Shown: positions 35,202 through 48,318, numbered from the stretch's first letter. The stretch: DNA of 64,000 nt from Desmodus rotundus (GCF_022682495.2 NC_071392.1:76344097-76408096); one strand, 5' to 3'. Made by a program: numbers and translations. Notes: generated by a model from the letters alone, not told the origin.

Positions 35202-36904
35202 ACGTGGGTTCCAATTCCTCCACATCTTTACTACTTAGAACGATCACTTTTTAAAGTTATAATAATTCTAGTCAGTGTGTAGTGGTAAATTATTGCAATT
35301 CTCTGATGACTAATTACATGGTATACATTTATGTGCTTGTCAGCTAATTATAAATACTTTTGTGAAGGTCTCTTTAAATTCTTTGCCCATTTGATATTGG
35401 GTAATTTGTTATTAATGAGTTGTAAAATTATATATATGTGTGTGTGTATATAAGTATATATATACATATATTTTTTTTTCTTTGCTGGATACAAGTCCTT
35501 TTTCTGATATATGTGATACTTGCTTTCTGGGGTATTAGATCATTATTAATTGTATTTTTCAAGAATTTTCTACATTTCCTCTAGCTTGTCAAATTTGTTG
35601 GCATAAAATTATTCAAAATGTTATTTTATTACCCTTTCAATGTCTATAGGGTCTGTGGTGATGTCACTTCTGATACTGGTGATTTGTGTTCTTCATTCCT
35701 GCATCAGTCTAGCTACGGCTTTGCCAGTTTTGTTAAACCTTACAAAGAAGCTACTTCGTTAATCATCTGTCTCCTTTTTGTTAATTTCTGCCCTTCATTA
35801 GTTCTTTCCTTTCCTGGACTGTGGGCTTATTCTGCTCTATGACTCCCTTTTCTCAGGGTGGAGACTTCGCTCATTGGTTTCAGGTCTTTTTCTATCAGCA
35901 CTGAGTCAGCTGCAGCCCAGCGACTTTACTACATTGTATTTTCATTGTCATTCGGTTCAAAATATCTACCCATTTCTCTTGTGACTTCATCTTTGACCTA
36001 TGAATTATCTGTAAGTTTGTCGTTTAATTTTCTTTAATTTGGGGTTATGATGAACATATTTTTAAAAACTTACTTTAACAACTCCCATTGACATTTGATT
36101 TGGTGCTAGACAACTACAAGCCTTAACACCTGCCCATGTGAGTTCCCTCCTGCAGCCCCTCAGTGAGGCTCGCCCATCCACGGGCCCCACCAGCACGCAT
36201 GCCCTCTCGCTGTCTGAAGTTGCACGCTGAGCGAAAGCTCTTTCATACCTTGTACTGGCAGGACATTCCTTCTATAAAGGGTTGCACACTCACTATTCAC
36301 TCTATTTTGGACTTTCTCCAAAGAAAGCAATCCTCCCCACCACCCACCTTGGGCCTCACTTTTGCGTGAGTAATTAACATCTCTCTGGTCATACCAAAGG
36401 ATCACGCTGACATTCGCAGATGCAGTTGGAGTGTCTCCATGGCATGGCGGAGTGGCTCTGGCAGGGGTTTTGTTGAGTTGTAATTTAATACCTTTGCACT
36501 CAGAGAATACACTCTGTATGATTTCTATCCTTTTCCATCCTTTTGTTGAAACTTGTTCTATGGTTCAACGGATAGTTTGTAGCGGGGACTGTATCACAGG
36601 AACTTGGAAAGAAGGCCTACTCTAAGATCATTGGGAGTAGTGCTCTACACATGTCAGTGAGGTCAATTTGGTTAATAGTGTTGTTCAAGTCTTTTATCCC
36701 TTTACCCAGTTTCTGTCTATTTGCTCTAATAATTACTAAGAAAGAAAGGCAGAAATTTCCAGCTATGACTGCAAATTTGTACATAACCCTTCTTTTAGTT
36801 CCATTAATTTATGCTTTGTGTATCTCGAAGCTCTGTTATTAGATGCAAACATACCTAGTTTTGCTATGTCTAGGTGAATTGATTATTTTATCATTATGTA
36901 ATGT

Positions 36905-37430
36905 TCTTGTGGCAGGAAGAATTCCAAGGTGATCCACACAATTTTTTCTCCCCTCTCGTTTGTATAACAGACCTGAATAATCTCAGGACCGTTAATATGT
37001 TGGATTTTACTCCCCGGCTTGGGTTATGTTGTTTTGGCACCATTAACCTTAAACTGGAGGCATTATCTGGGTCAGCCTGACCTAATCATGCGAAAGCAGA
37101 GTTCTCTACAGCCGGTCACAGAAGGGGAGTCAGAAATTTGAAGCATGAAGCTTCAATGTGCTGACAGCCAGCAAAGAAACGGGCAACTCGGTTATTCAAT
37201 CACAAGGAACTGAATTCTTCCAACAAGAGTGAGCTCGAAAGCAGATTATTTTCCCAGAGCTTCGATGAAAACTCAACCTGGCTGATTCCGGTCGTGTGAT
37301 ACCCTGCCGGGGGAGCCCAGTCGCGCCACGCCAGACTTCTTACGCACAGGATGCAAACTAGTCCATGGGTACTGTGTTGAGCTGTCAGGCTTGTGGTAAT
37401 TTGTTATGCAGCTAGAGAAAACCGATACAG
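36905..37430 (+). mobile_element. ERVL-MaLR LTR
   Basis: 'ggttatgttgttttggcacc', 'ggtcagcctgacctaatcat', 'aagaaacgggcaactcgg', 'caaggaactgaattcttcc' and terminal 'ggtaatttgttatgcagc' are in the order of a MaLR LTR in sense orientation. The L1 text around it ('ttatgtaatgttctt' and 'cttctttgtctctgcc') is continuous once it is removed. Boundaries are accurate to about 10 bp. Confidence 0.7.
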
Positions 37431-38115
37431 TACTTCTTTGTCTCTGCCAATACTCCTTGTTCGGAAGTCTACTTTCTCTGATACTATACTGTCTGTCAGT
37501 CACTCCAGATTTCTTATGATTGGGGCTTGCATGTTACGTCTCGTTCCATATTTATATTTTAGTCTATTTCTGTATATAGCAAGTGTGTTTCTTGTAGTCA
37601 TTGTATAGTTGGGTCTTATTTTGTAATTCGCTCTGACAATCTCTGCCTTGTAATTGAGTATTTTCATTTTATTTAATTACATATATGGTCTGGCTTATGT
37701 TGACCATCTTGCTATTTTCTATTTTTTTCACCTGAATTTTTTCTTTTCTCTCTTTTTCTGCTGTCTTGTGCTTCAGTTGTGTGTGTTGTTTGTAGCATTT
37801 CATTTCACTTCCTCTATTGCATGACTAATTATGGCTCTTTGTTTCAGTTTTCTTAATCTGCTCTATATCTTCTGATGTCCGTCTTCAAGTTATTGCGTTG
37901 CACGTTCAGATAATACTGTATTTAATATTGAGTATGTAACTGCACACTTCTATAGAGCCTGCTGGTCACTTCTGGCCTTGTCACAATTTTACACTCTATG
38001 TAAATCTCACCATACATTCCTAATTTTTTAATTTAAAGAATCCATTGTACTTTAAAGCAATTACAAAAGTGAGAAGATTTATTTATGTTAACCCACATCC
38101 TTGCCTTTGTGATGC

Positions 38116-38117
<2 letters not shown>

Positions 38118-38149
<32 letters not shown>
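38118..38149. repeat. (TG)n microsatellite
   Basis: Sixteen uninterrupted TG units in L1-derived DNA. Confidence 0.95.
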
Positions 38150-38150
<1 letters not shown>

Positions 38151-38299
38151 TGAGGTTCTTTCAAGAAGGAATAATTTTCCTTCAGGTAACAGTTTTCTTC
38201 CGAGTGAAAAATTTCATTAACATTCCTTGTAGTATAGTCCTGTCAGAGACAAATTATTTCAGCTTGTGTTTGTCTGAAAATGTCTTCATTTCACCTTCA

Positions 38300-41200
38300 T
38301 TTAAAACACCCTTTTTTATTTGGGAATAAATTTAGATTTACAGAATAGTTGCAAAGATAACAGAGAGTTCTCATAAGTCTTTCAGCGTTTCCTCTATTAT
38401 TGTACATTTGTCAAAACTAAGAAACCAACATCAGTTTGTTTTTACTAACCAATCTCCAGAACTTCTTCCATGATTGCCCTCTTTCCATCCCAGGACCCTA
38501 TTCAGGGTACCACACTGCACTTAGCAACCAAGCATCCTTCATCTCCTCTGGACTGTGATAGTTCCCCACACTTCCCTTGCTCTTCATGACCTCGACAGTG
38601 TTGAAGGGTAGTAGTCAGATATTTCATACCGTGTCCTTCAATCTGTCTGATGTTTTCCTCATAGTTAGGCTGAGGTTCTGGGGGTTTGGAAGGAGCACCA
38701 CAGAGGTAAGGCGCCCTCTCATCACCTCCTATTAGGAGGCACTTACGTCCACATAATGTAACTGGTGGTGTCAGCCGTGATCGTTCAGTTAACATGGGGT
38801 TTGCCCACTTTCTCCATGGTGTAGGTAATATTTCTCCCTTTCCATACTTCATACTAGAAATTAGAGCCAGTGAAGGGCGGAAGGAGTTCAATTTTATCTG
38901 TTGGAGTCCAGAGTATCTATCTCTGTATCTCTATATTATTTGGAATTCTTATCTAGGGAAGATGTTTCTTCACTTTAATTTCATTCATTAATTCAATGAA
39001 TCATTTATTTATATAAGTATGGACTCATGTATATTTCCTTTGTATTTTGGGTTATACACCAATACTGGTATTTATTTGGTTGCTCAAATTGTTCCAGTTT
39101 AGCAGTTGGGAAATTTTTCAGCTCGGCTCCCATGTCCCCTCGATGTGTCCCCATTCTTTCATTTTTTGAGCACTTTCTTACTCTCTGGCGCTACAAGATG
39201 CTTATTTCTGGTATTTTCCTCACCGCAGTCTTAGAAGCAGCCATTCTCCAAGATGCCTGTTTTATTTTAATGTAAAAATGGTATATAGAAATGAAAATGG
39301 GGACACTGGGTTTGCTCATTACTACTGGGATGTCGCTGCTTTTAGGCCCACTCAGCAGACAGAGCTAGGTGATATATGTGTGTGTACCAAGCCATGAATA
39401 TATCTGTAACTGTTTCTGCATTTACGTATGTGTGTATACACATATCACAGATATGGGTTTATATGTATACCTATATAATGCATACGTAAGTTCAATATCG
39501 ATTCCTCTGACTCCAAACCAGCACCACAGGGCTATTTCACCCTGCCCTCCTTCCCTCTCCGAGAGTGAGGAACCAGGCTCCCATCATCCTTCATCCACTT
39601 ACTTACTTATCCCCTATATGCATGTAAAGTAACTTCAGAATTGGGAACCTGTACTCCAATGAGAAACAAATGAACAATAGAATACAGTTTTTATGTGTGG
39701 TTTCTTCTGTCCTTTAACCTGAAAATTTTCAGTCAAATGCCATTTCCAAAGATGCGTGGGCCAGCTCCTTTTCTCTGAACACCCTCAGGTACGGGTGTGT
39801 CGTACATTTGCAGTACAGTTAGATCTCTTTTTCACATTCCATCCCGGGGTTTCCCCGACACCCTGGCTAATCTGCCCCGGATGTGACTACTGTAGTGTTA
39901 CAGTAATAGTCTCGAAATAAGGTAGTGGGTTATTTTTCAAAATTGTTTGGATACTCTAACTCCTTTGTCCTTCCATGTGAATTTTAGAATAAGCTTATAA
40001 AAATCTACAAAAACTTTTGGCTGGGATTTTGATTGGGATTGCATTACATCTAGAGACCATATTTGGCAGAATTAATGTCTTAATAATATGGAGTCTTCCA
40101 ATCCATAAACATGCTTTATCTTTCCATTTCTTTAGATCTTCTTTTATTTCTTTCATCAGTGTTTTTTAGTTTTCCACATACAGACCTTGCACATATTTTG
40201 TCAGGCTTATATCTAAGTTCTTTTTGACGATGGGGCTATTGTGAATGGTATTGTTTCGTTTTGTTCTAACTTCAGGTTCCAATTGTTCATTGCTTGCATA
40301 TAGGAACATAATTAACTTCTCTTCTGTATGGTAATCTTATATCTTGCAATCTTGATAAACTCACTTTTTAGTTCTAGGAGATTTTTTTTTTTTTGTAGAT
40401 TCAGTGCGATTTTCTACATGTTGCCTATGACTAAAGACAGTTTCTTTATTCCTTTCTAATCTATGTGCTTTTTATTTCTTTTTCTTACTTTATCATACTA
40501 GCTAGGAGTTCAAGTACAGTGTTGAGTAGGAGTGGTAAAGAGGACATCCTTGCCTTGTTCCAGGTCTTAGAAGGAAAGCATTTAATCTCTCACTGTTAAG
40601 TGTGATGTTAGCTGTAGATGTTTTTGTAAGTATTTGTAGGTACTGTTTATTAGGTTAAAGAAGTTTCCTTCTATTCCTAGTTTCCTGAGAATTTCTCTTT
40701 TTAATCATGAATTGATGTTGAATTTTGCCTAAAGATTTTTCTGCATCTCCTGATATGGTCATATGATTTTTCCCACTTTGTCAATTAATATGGTCAATTC
40801 TATGATTAATTTTCTCCCCAGCTTTATTGAAATTTTATTGACACATATAGTAGGAGGATTAGATACATGTATATATTGATTACCACAATAAAGTTAGTAA
40901 ATATCTCATCCCTTTAGAAAATTTCAGGTGTGTGTGTGTGTGGCGATGACAGCTAAGGCCTACTTACTTAAAAACATTCAAATATAGTATACAGTATTGA
41001 TAACTATAGTTACCATTATATTGATTGACTATCGAATGTTGGTCCATCCTTGAATTCCTGATATGAACCCTAGTAGTCATATGTATTTTTCTTTTGTTTT
41101 AATCCTCACCTGAGGATATCTTTTAGAGAGAAAGGAAGGGAGAGGGAGAGAAACATCAATGTGAGAGAGAAACATCGATCGGTTGCCTCCCGCATATGCC

Positions 41201-41835
41201 CACCCCGGGGACCAAACCCGCAACCTAGGTATGTGCCCTGACTGGGGATCGAAACTTCAGCCCTTCCGTGTTTGGGATGGTGGTCCAACCCACTGAGCCA
41301 CCTGGCCAAGGCTGCGTTTTTCTTTTTATATATTGGTGGATTCAACTTGCTACTATTTTAAAAAGGATGTTTATGCCCAATTCATGAGAGACATTCGTCT
41401 ATAGTTTTCTTAAATGTCTTTGTCTGAGTTTTGTAGTTAGGGTAATGCTGGACACAGGAAGCAGGCTGGGACGTGGTCCTTCCTTTTGGATCTTGTGTAG
41501 GAGAGTGTGCAGAGTTAGTGTTATTTCCGCCTGCAATTTTGAATAGAATGAACAGAGAAACCATCTTATCAAGAAATTTTTTTTGAGGGGGAGCAGTTCT
41601 TAGTGACAAGTTTAATTCCTGTGATAGATACAGGGTTATCAGAAATATTTTTATCTCTTCCTTCTGTAGTGAGTGTTGGTGATTTGTGTCTTTCGAGGAG
41701 TTTGTTCATTTTATCAAAGCTCTTGAATTTTGAGGCGTAGAGTTGTTTAACATCGTCTTACTGTTCCTTGATATTGGTCTCTCTTTTTTTATTCCTAATA
41801 TTGGTATTTTTTACTTTCCTGCTTTTTTCTTGGTT
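38300..41835 (-). mobile_element. L1 LINE (antisense), interrupted
   Basis: The L1M-type 3' UTR in antisense (38300-39960: 'gttgcaaagataacagagag', 'gtatggactcatgtatattt', 'caaattgttccagtttag') passes into antisense ORF2 (39960-41835: 'gggattgcattacatctaga', 'ggacatccttgccttgttcc', 'gggtaatgctggacacagg'). A second L1 3' end inserted at about 40815-41030 and a Ves SINE at 41105-41313 interrupt it. Confidence 0.85.
41105..41313 (-). mobile_element. Ves SINE (antisense)
   Basis: Runs from the tail side 'gatatcttttagagagaaag' through 'gagagaaacatcgatcgg', 'ctgactggggatcgaaac' (B box complement) to 'cactgagccacctggccaag' (A box complement and head). It lies inside L1 ORF2. Confidence 0.9.
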
Positions 41836-41839
41836 AGCT

Positions 41840-42060
41840 GTGCTAGTCTTTGGATCTTAACTGGGGCCGAGCATTCACAGAGCGCCCACAGGCCTAGAGA
41901 ATCGCGATATTCAGACTCCGGCACTGGTTTAAGAGCACTGGCAGACTTCTGACTGCCGGTGAAAACCTGAGGTGCTGGGCGCCAGGCAAGCCAGCTCTGG
42001 CGATCCTGCTGGGATCGGGGTGCCGAGCTGGAGGGCGCATTCGTACTCAAGCATAATCCC
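41840..42060. other. GC-rich unassigned block
   Basis: A strikingly GC- and CpG-richer island between AT-rich L1 pieces. It is open for 79 codons on the minus strand (41811-42050), but with no recognisable domain. Its origin is unknown. Confidence 0.4.
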
Positions 42061-42264
42061 TGATAACCTGACTTACTTTACTTGCGCCAGTGAGTGTCTT
42101 AGACTTAGGTCTGGAATGCTCTTGTGATAAGATGTTAATGTTTCAAGGTTCTGGAAACTTGCTGAAGAGCACATTCTTGGAGAGAGTTAAAAGCCGGTTC
42201 TCTGGGAATGTGGAGAAGTCTGTGGTCGCCCGATAAGGAAACAAGGAGAAGACTCAGATGACTG

Positions 42265-43330
42265 ACATCGGGATTAAATGAAGGATATCACTACAGCTCC
42301 AACAAACGTTAAAAGGATAACAGGATTCATGAAAAATGTATGCCAGTAAATTCGACAATATACAAACTTTCCAAACGTTCTCTGAAAGAAATAGGTAAAC
42401 TGAGTAGTCCTGTATGTATTCAAGAGACTGACTTGGTACAACTCTCCTTTCCCCCAGAAACTAACCAACGAAAAACCCTGCAGGCTTTAGTTATAAATTC
42501 TTGTGATTCTTGTATTAAGTATAAAGTCAACAATTTAAAGGGGAAAAGTACCAATTCTTTAGAAAAATTTCCAGAAAACAGAAGAGGAAGAATCATTTTC
42601 CAACTCATCTTATTAGGCCAGTATTACCTTGATGCCAGAGCTGGACAAAGACATTACAGGAAAAGAAAACTAGGGGCCAATATCTTTCATGAAATAGTCA
42701 CAGAAATTAGCTAATTAAACCCAAATCAAATAACACGCCATCCGTGTTTCCTTAAGAAATACGTCCATACAAAGCCTTGCACATGAATGGTCGTAATAGC
42801 TTCATTTATAATATCTCCAAAAAGAAACAACCCAAATGTCCTTCTACAGATAACAAGATAAATTAATAAATGAATTGCTTGACAGTTGATGGCTACATAG
42901 TTGATTCCACATAATGGAATACTGTTTAGCAATAAAAAGAAAGAAAGTGTCAATGTATACAACAACTTGGATGCATCGCAAAATCATTATGGTGAGTGAA
43001 AGAAGTCACCCAGGGAAGAGTATATGCTGCCCAGTTCCGTTTGTGTAACATCCCAGAAGAGTCTAAGTAGCAGAAGTTAAGTGGCAGAAATCAGATCAAT
43101 TGCTTGGGGATGGATGGGAGTGGCAGGGGGGGCTCGGGGAGGGGAGAGAGAAGTGGATGCAAAGGGACAGGAGGAAATTCAGGGGCGGGGATGGAATGTT
43201 CACCATCATTATCTTGATTACGGTGATGATTTCAGGGGTGTGTACAATGTCAGAATTCATGGAATCACTTACTTTAAATGTCTGTGGTTTATTGTACATC
43301 AGTTATATTTCAATAAAGCTGTTACAAACT
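42265..43330 (+). repeat. L1 fragment, ORF2 and 3' end (sense)
   Basis: 'ccagtattaccttgatgcca' and 'ggggccaatatctttcatga' are the sense L1 ORF2 reverse transcriptase region. 42780-43330 is the L1 3' end ('acaacccaaatgtccttcta', 'ggaatactgtttagcaataa', 'caatgtatacaacaacttgg'). It lies tail-to-tail with the antisense L1 on its left. Confidence 0.75.
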
Positions 43331-43334
43331 AAGC

Positions 43335-46000
43335 AAAGAACAAAAACAGCACGAGGGCTGCGGAGAGCTTTGAAGTGGACCAGGGAGCTGGCAGTCCTCC
43401 GCCTGGGGCTTGCCTGCTCAACTACTTCTCATTCTTGGACTTCCTCGTGCCTTGATCCTCCCGGGTTCTGACTCCTATCTTATCTTTTATTTCCTATTGC
43501 TCCATCCGGCAGCTTATGGGGTTAGATCTTGGCGAGGGTGCTGGGTCTTATCATTCTTTCCCTTAATCCACTGTTATGTGCCTAGTTTGCTTTCTGTCTT
43601 TTCCAGAACTAAGACAGTTTCCAGAGCCATCATTTCTGTTCCCTCCGTACATCTTGGAGAGAGTTGCTGCCTCAGAGGCTCAGGCCCTTCCACCGCCTCT
43701 CTATGAAACCAAAAGTTTAATGGTAGCAAGAATTGGCAGTCTCTTCTTCTTCTTCTTCGTCTTCTTCTTCTTATTATTTTTTATTCAGTGCCCTTGAGTT
43801 TTTAGCTTCAAAATTCCATCCTTGGATTTCAAAAACATGAAGGTAGTCTCACCTCTGAAGATGGTCCCTATATCTAGGGCTGTGGGCCCCATCTCTTTGG
43901 AGGGGTGAGAGGAGCCCTCTTATCCGTCATATTCAATTTTCTTTCTTTTTCCAGGAATAATTCAAACCAATTCCACAGCCTCCAGCTGCTTCATCTTGAG
44001 AGCAGAGAGTGCTACACTAATAGCAGGCAGTCCTCCCAGCGCAATTTATGGCTTCACAGCTCTGAAAATTACAGTCATTTACAGTCTTCTCCATTAGCGC
44101 CCTGACCCCATCTAGTTATTTCTGCATGCTTTTTTGTTCCTGGTGTCTAAAGCTCCTTGTTACTTTTCTACCTGATCTCTCCAAGCTGGAAATGCTCCTT
44201 TCCCATTTCCTAAGGGCCTCCTGATCTGCAGACCTGTTCAGTATTAAGATCACGGGGTCATCTTTGTTTGTTTTCTGTTACTGGGTTCACTAATTTTTCT
44301 ATTACAGACCTGTAGTTTTCCAGAGTGAGTTCTCTGATGGGGAGAGATTATTAGTGTGTTCTGATTCTTTCCAACATCCTGTTACTGAAACTACTCTTGT
44401 CTATCTCTCTTCTATGAGCTGGGATTTTTGCTGAAACTCTCTCCCACCACCAGTTTAACACCGAGGTCAACCCCGGGTGTGACTTCCCTTCAGTGAGTCC
44501 CACCATTTACCCACCTGTCTAGGCTGACCCCAAGGTTTTAAGGGAGCCCTGCTCTCTGGCAAGTTTGTCCTCAGCAGCCATTAAAGGCAAGTCAGAGCTG
44601 CCTCAGTAGGACTGCTCTCAAAGTAGCACTGCCATCACTTCGACTGTTTGCTGCAATACAGATTGCTAGGCCCTGTCGCAAGAGCTGCCAATTCAGGGGG
44701 ACTGAGCATTTATGGGGTTTTTTTGCCAAATCCCAGGTGGTGCTGATGTAGTTGGTCGGGGGACCACACTTGGAGAGCTACCACCTGAGTCCGTTCTCAG
44801 CAATCATCCAGGGCCCTCCTTGCTCTAATACCCAGCTGCCCCCATTCCTTCTCTTGTTACTGGGTACTGTTTTTTAGCTCCACATCTGTCCCCTGTGCTT
44901 CTCCTGGTTCTCCCTGTTGTCCCCTATGGTGAGCCCTCTGCCCTATCTCACTGGCTCGTCCTGCGCAGGTGACCCAGGTGCGAGCCCTTCTCTAGTCCCG
45001 CCCTCCAGAGCTTCAAATTTAGTACCAAAGCCCTCAGCCATCTTGCAGAAGGGTGTCCAGACCAACTTTTATCCATCCTAACCTGGAAACCTCCTGGCCA
45101 GAGTTGCCCAGGCCATTTCCCCTTGCCTTGAGCTAGCCAATTAGCACCTGTGGATTTCATGCGAATAGCTCTGGACTTCCCCCTCTTAAATCTGCGAGCT
45201 CAAGTGATTATCATGGACACCAGGAGGCAGTTTCCTGAATTGAGTTTTACTATTATTTCTCCATCAATGGCTCTCCGAGAGCACATTTTGATTGTAACCT
45301 CTGAGGCAGAGGCTAGGCAACAGGTAAGTGTACCTCAGCTTCTGCTCCTCAAAAATTTCCCTCTTCCCCTCTACTAAATCTCATCTTGAGTGTCTGATTA
45401 CCCACCCTCACCCAGAAACAACTAAAATAGCGTCCTTCTTCCTATCATCGCTTTTCAGAACAGTTAAATCTTATTTGTCCTTTTAAATACATTTCTTTCA
45501 CATGCTCATCTGGCTTCTGAGATTTCAACCACCCTAAGTAGGGCCCTTTTCCCTTCTTTCTCGCTGAAGCCCCTGTTATTTTCCTATTTGCCATTTCTAA
45601 GCTAAGACTGTCTCCAGGGCAACGGCGCTCTGTTCACCAGCAAGCCCTCAGCTCCAGTCCCCTCTGAGAAGGCCCCTCCACTCTCTATGTGCAAATTGGA
45701 TTTCCAGAACATAATGCTCCAGGTTCAGGCTGATTGTTTGTTTCTTTTCTTTTGTTTGGCCTTTGGGTTTGTAATTAATTTAATTTCTTCATCCTCCTCA
45801 GTCTAAGAATCTGTATTGCCAGTTGAATTCCCCCATTCCACTCCACCCCTCCTTGTTCCCCGTCCTCTAAAATCTACTGTGAGAGTTGAGGCTTCCTGAT
45901 GAAGGTTTCAGAGGGCCCCGCCCAGGGGAGACAGAAGCGCCAGCGTCCTTGGCTGTCCTGTAGGCAGGGTGTCGATGTCCAGTTGATTGCTGTGAGCTGA
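43335..46000. other. Intergenic DNA, mostly unassigned
   Basis: No gene recognised. It contains a (TTC)n tract (43741-43774) and a MER5-like hAT fragment at 44640-44790. The rest has moderate GC and no clear family match. Confidence 0.5.
44640..44790 (+). mobile_element. MER5-like hAT MITE fragment
   Basis: 'cagattgctaggccctgtcg', then 'atcccaggtggtgctgatgt' and 'gggaccacacttggagagct' match the second half of a MER5-type element in sense orientation. Confidence 0.7.
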
Positions 46001-46006
46001 TCTTCC

Positions 46007-46150
46007 CTTTTTTTTTTTTAAATGAGATGTGTTTGACATATAACACTGTGCAAGGTAAGGTGTATAATGTGCAGGTTTTATACATTTATATATTGCAACA
46101 CGACTACTGCAGTAGCGTTGGCTGATCTCTCTGTCTTTTCGTTAAGTCCC
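46007..46150 (-). repeat. L1 3' end (antisense)
   Basis: A poly(T) start, then 'gtttgacatataacactgtg' and 'gtgcaggttttatacattta', which is a short 5'-truncated L1 tail in antisense. Confidence 0.65.
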
Positions 46151-47630
46151 CCCGGAGGTAATTGTCATGTCATCCAGAACGCGTGAAAACGAGGGCCCAT
46201 CCTGTTCTTCACTGGTGCCCCCTCCCTCAGAATGTGATCTGTGACAAAGTTGTTTTTCTGCTTTGTGATGAAGCGGGGGAGGAAGACCAGGTGCCAGCTA
46301 CTGGTTCTTTCCTGGGGGAAGGGCTGTCATTTCCATTTTGTCCTTCTCCCTTTTCCAGTGTTACTATGTCTTTTTATTTTTACGACCCTTTGTTGATCTC
46401 CCATTTTTTTAATGAAACCTGTGAACTCAAAACCTCAGGACTCCATTTCTCTCCTCCACCAACTCTGAAGCTAAAAGCTGGCTCACTAGAGCTTGTTGTT
46501 TTGAGACGAACTTCCCCTGACCCCAGAAATGAATCTGCTTCTCCAAGAACATCAGATTCCTGCTCCTACCAAGAGACACTAATCCGGACCCCAAGCCAGT
46601 GCAGGATCCCATACTTTCCACATGACATGTTCCCCGGGAACACAGCTGCTCTTAGGGTGTGTGTGAGCATCCCCGAACCTCAGTCCCTAATGCATACACT
46701 TATTTCAGTTCGGCCAGCCCCTCCAGATGTTAGCCCTGTCTTCAAAGTCCCATATCTTTCGATTCTAAATCCTTGCTTGGTTTGCTCTTCTGGCAAAGTG
46801 TCTGGACATTGTAAAAACCCCAAGAACATCCCTTATTCCCAGCCCTTATTCCTTAAAGAAATACTCAAATTTCCATCAGAGCGTTTCTAATGGCAGAGGA
46901 GTGGAATTTATGTGCAGGGAGCGAGAGGCAGCCTGCAGGAGTTACTGCAACCAAGAAATCTGTATTTAGTCTTTAAGATTCATGTAACTCTTGTATTCTA
47001 CTTCATAATGCATTAATATTTGTACTAATATAAATGTGCTTGAGATTATTTACCATCAAGCAAAACTGTCCCGACACTTCAGAAGTGCAATACCTTTATC
47101 CTGGAGCTCGAGTGCAGGTGGCGCATGAAAGTCACCCCCAGCAGGGCTTCACCCGTCCCCGCACCCCAGGATGGTTGCACGGTGCGGTCTAACCCACCCT
47201 CAGCTTGACTCGGAAATCCTTTTTTTATCCTTGGGCAATTTCCTATACCATTTTCCTCAAGGAACTGTACCAACCCTCTCCAAGCTCAATCTTACCTCTA
47301 CCCCTTCCTACAAATTGCCTCCTTGTTTTGGCCAGGATAGGGTTCCCCTTGGATGGCATCTTCCTTGGCTCCTCTCCAATCTATCTCAGAGTGAGGCTGC
47401 ATAGGGAGAAGCCAGGAAAATTCTTTAGCAAATGGAATGGGAAAACCGAGACAGCTAGCTGATTCAAACCAGCCCCATCCAGCACCCTGACTCGTCTGCC
47501 TCCTTCTCCCTTGCGTGTCCACTCCCTTAAGCATTAAGCCCTCAGGACGTGAGGGTCTGATCAGCACCAAATAATCTCAGAAACAAAGCTACAGGTGTGT
47601 TGACCACAGAGACAGAGTTTCGGTCCAACT
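46150..47630. other. Unassigned intergenic stretch with a long chance ORF
   Basis: Includes the longest uninterrupted frame in the window (46162-46890, plus, 242 codons). I see no domain, no conserved motif, no Kozak context and no splice structure, so I treat it as chance. No repeat is recognised. Confidence 0.5.
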
Positions 47631-47639
47631 AGAGAAAAC

Positions 47640-48298
47640 ATCTAGGCCTCAGTTGTGTTTCAGCTCCGGGCCCAGAAAAGCAGCAAAACCAGATGAAGCT
47701 ATGCCACGGCTGACCTCAGGACCAGATGCAATGACTAGTGACCCCCTACACTAGTGTCAACCAACCGATCAGTAGAGACCACGACCCTGAAAGGACGCAC
47801 CTGGAAAGCAGATGAATATTCTATTGAGATCCTTCCCTGAGCCTTCCCATAAAATTTTTGCCTTTAGAAAACAAGACAAAACCCTTAAGACCAGGAGCCA
47901 CTGTGCACTCTTTCTAGAGCATGCCCGCATCTTCCTTCTTTAGGCATGTAGCTTTACTTTCTTTCTTCTATGGGTCCCCAATGAGAATTGCAGACAGGGG
48001 AGCAGCAGGAAATGGCAGGTCGTCCCGGGCGACCCCCCTGAAGCTGTCTCCAAGGGCCCTCCTTTTACCTCTGTAACTTGTTTCCTGAGTCCATGCAGCC
48101 CAGTCGGCTCACTTCTTCCGCTTCCGTGACTTTCTTTCTAAAAGGCCCAGGCAGCTTTCTGGGCACCCCGCTCAAATCATCCCTTCAAGCGTACTTTCAC
48201 TTTGCCTGCTAAATAAACTTCCTCTTGTGCTAGAGTTCTTGGCTCTGAATTCTTTCTTTGGCGAACTCAGGAGCTGAGAGCCAGTATCGCTGGTAACA
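47640..48298 (+). mobile_element. ERV1-type solo LTR
   Basis: Has a gammaretrovirus-like 3' LTR part: a TATA-like 'ccataaaatttttgcctt' near 47848, an AATAAA at 48212-48217 ('gctaaataaacttcctcttg'), then U5 'gttcttggctctgaattc' and a terminal 'ggtaaca' at 48298. The 5' boundary is uncertain by 50-100 bp. No internal genes follow. Confidence 0.6.
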
Positions 48299-48318
48299 AA
48301 AGAATGCTGGTACATGGG

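Larger units (their letters stand above)
33985..38295 (-). mobile_element. L1 LINE (antisense), interrupted
   Basis: Antisense L1 starting with the 3' UTR ('cttacattcaataaaatgca'), then ORF2 ('gtgatttgtgttcttcattc', 'gttaatagtgttgttcaagt'), then the ORF2 start and upstream ('gtgtttcttgtagtcattgt', 'ctgacaatctctgccttg') to about 38295. A betaretroviral-type LTR (34598-35201) and a MaLR LTR (about 36905-37430) interrupt it. A GC-rich block at about 36070-36420 does not look like L1 and may be another insertion I cannot name. Confidence 0.8.

Noticed and set aside
34598..48298. An intact endogenous retrovirus
   Set aside because: Only solo LTRs were found. No gag, pol or env reading frames lie next to the betaretroviral-type or ERV1-type LTR.
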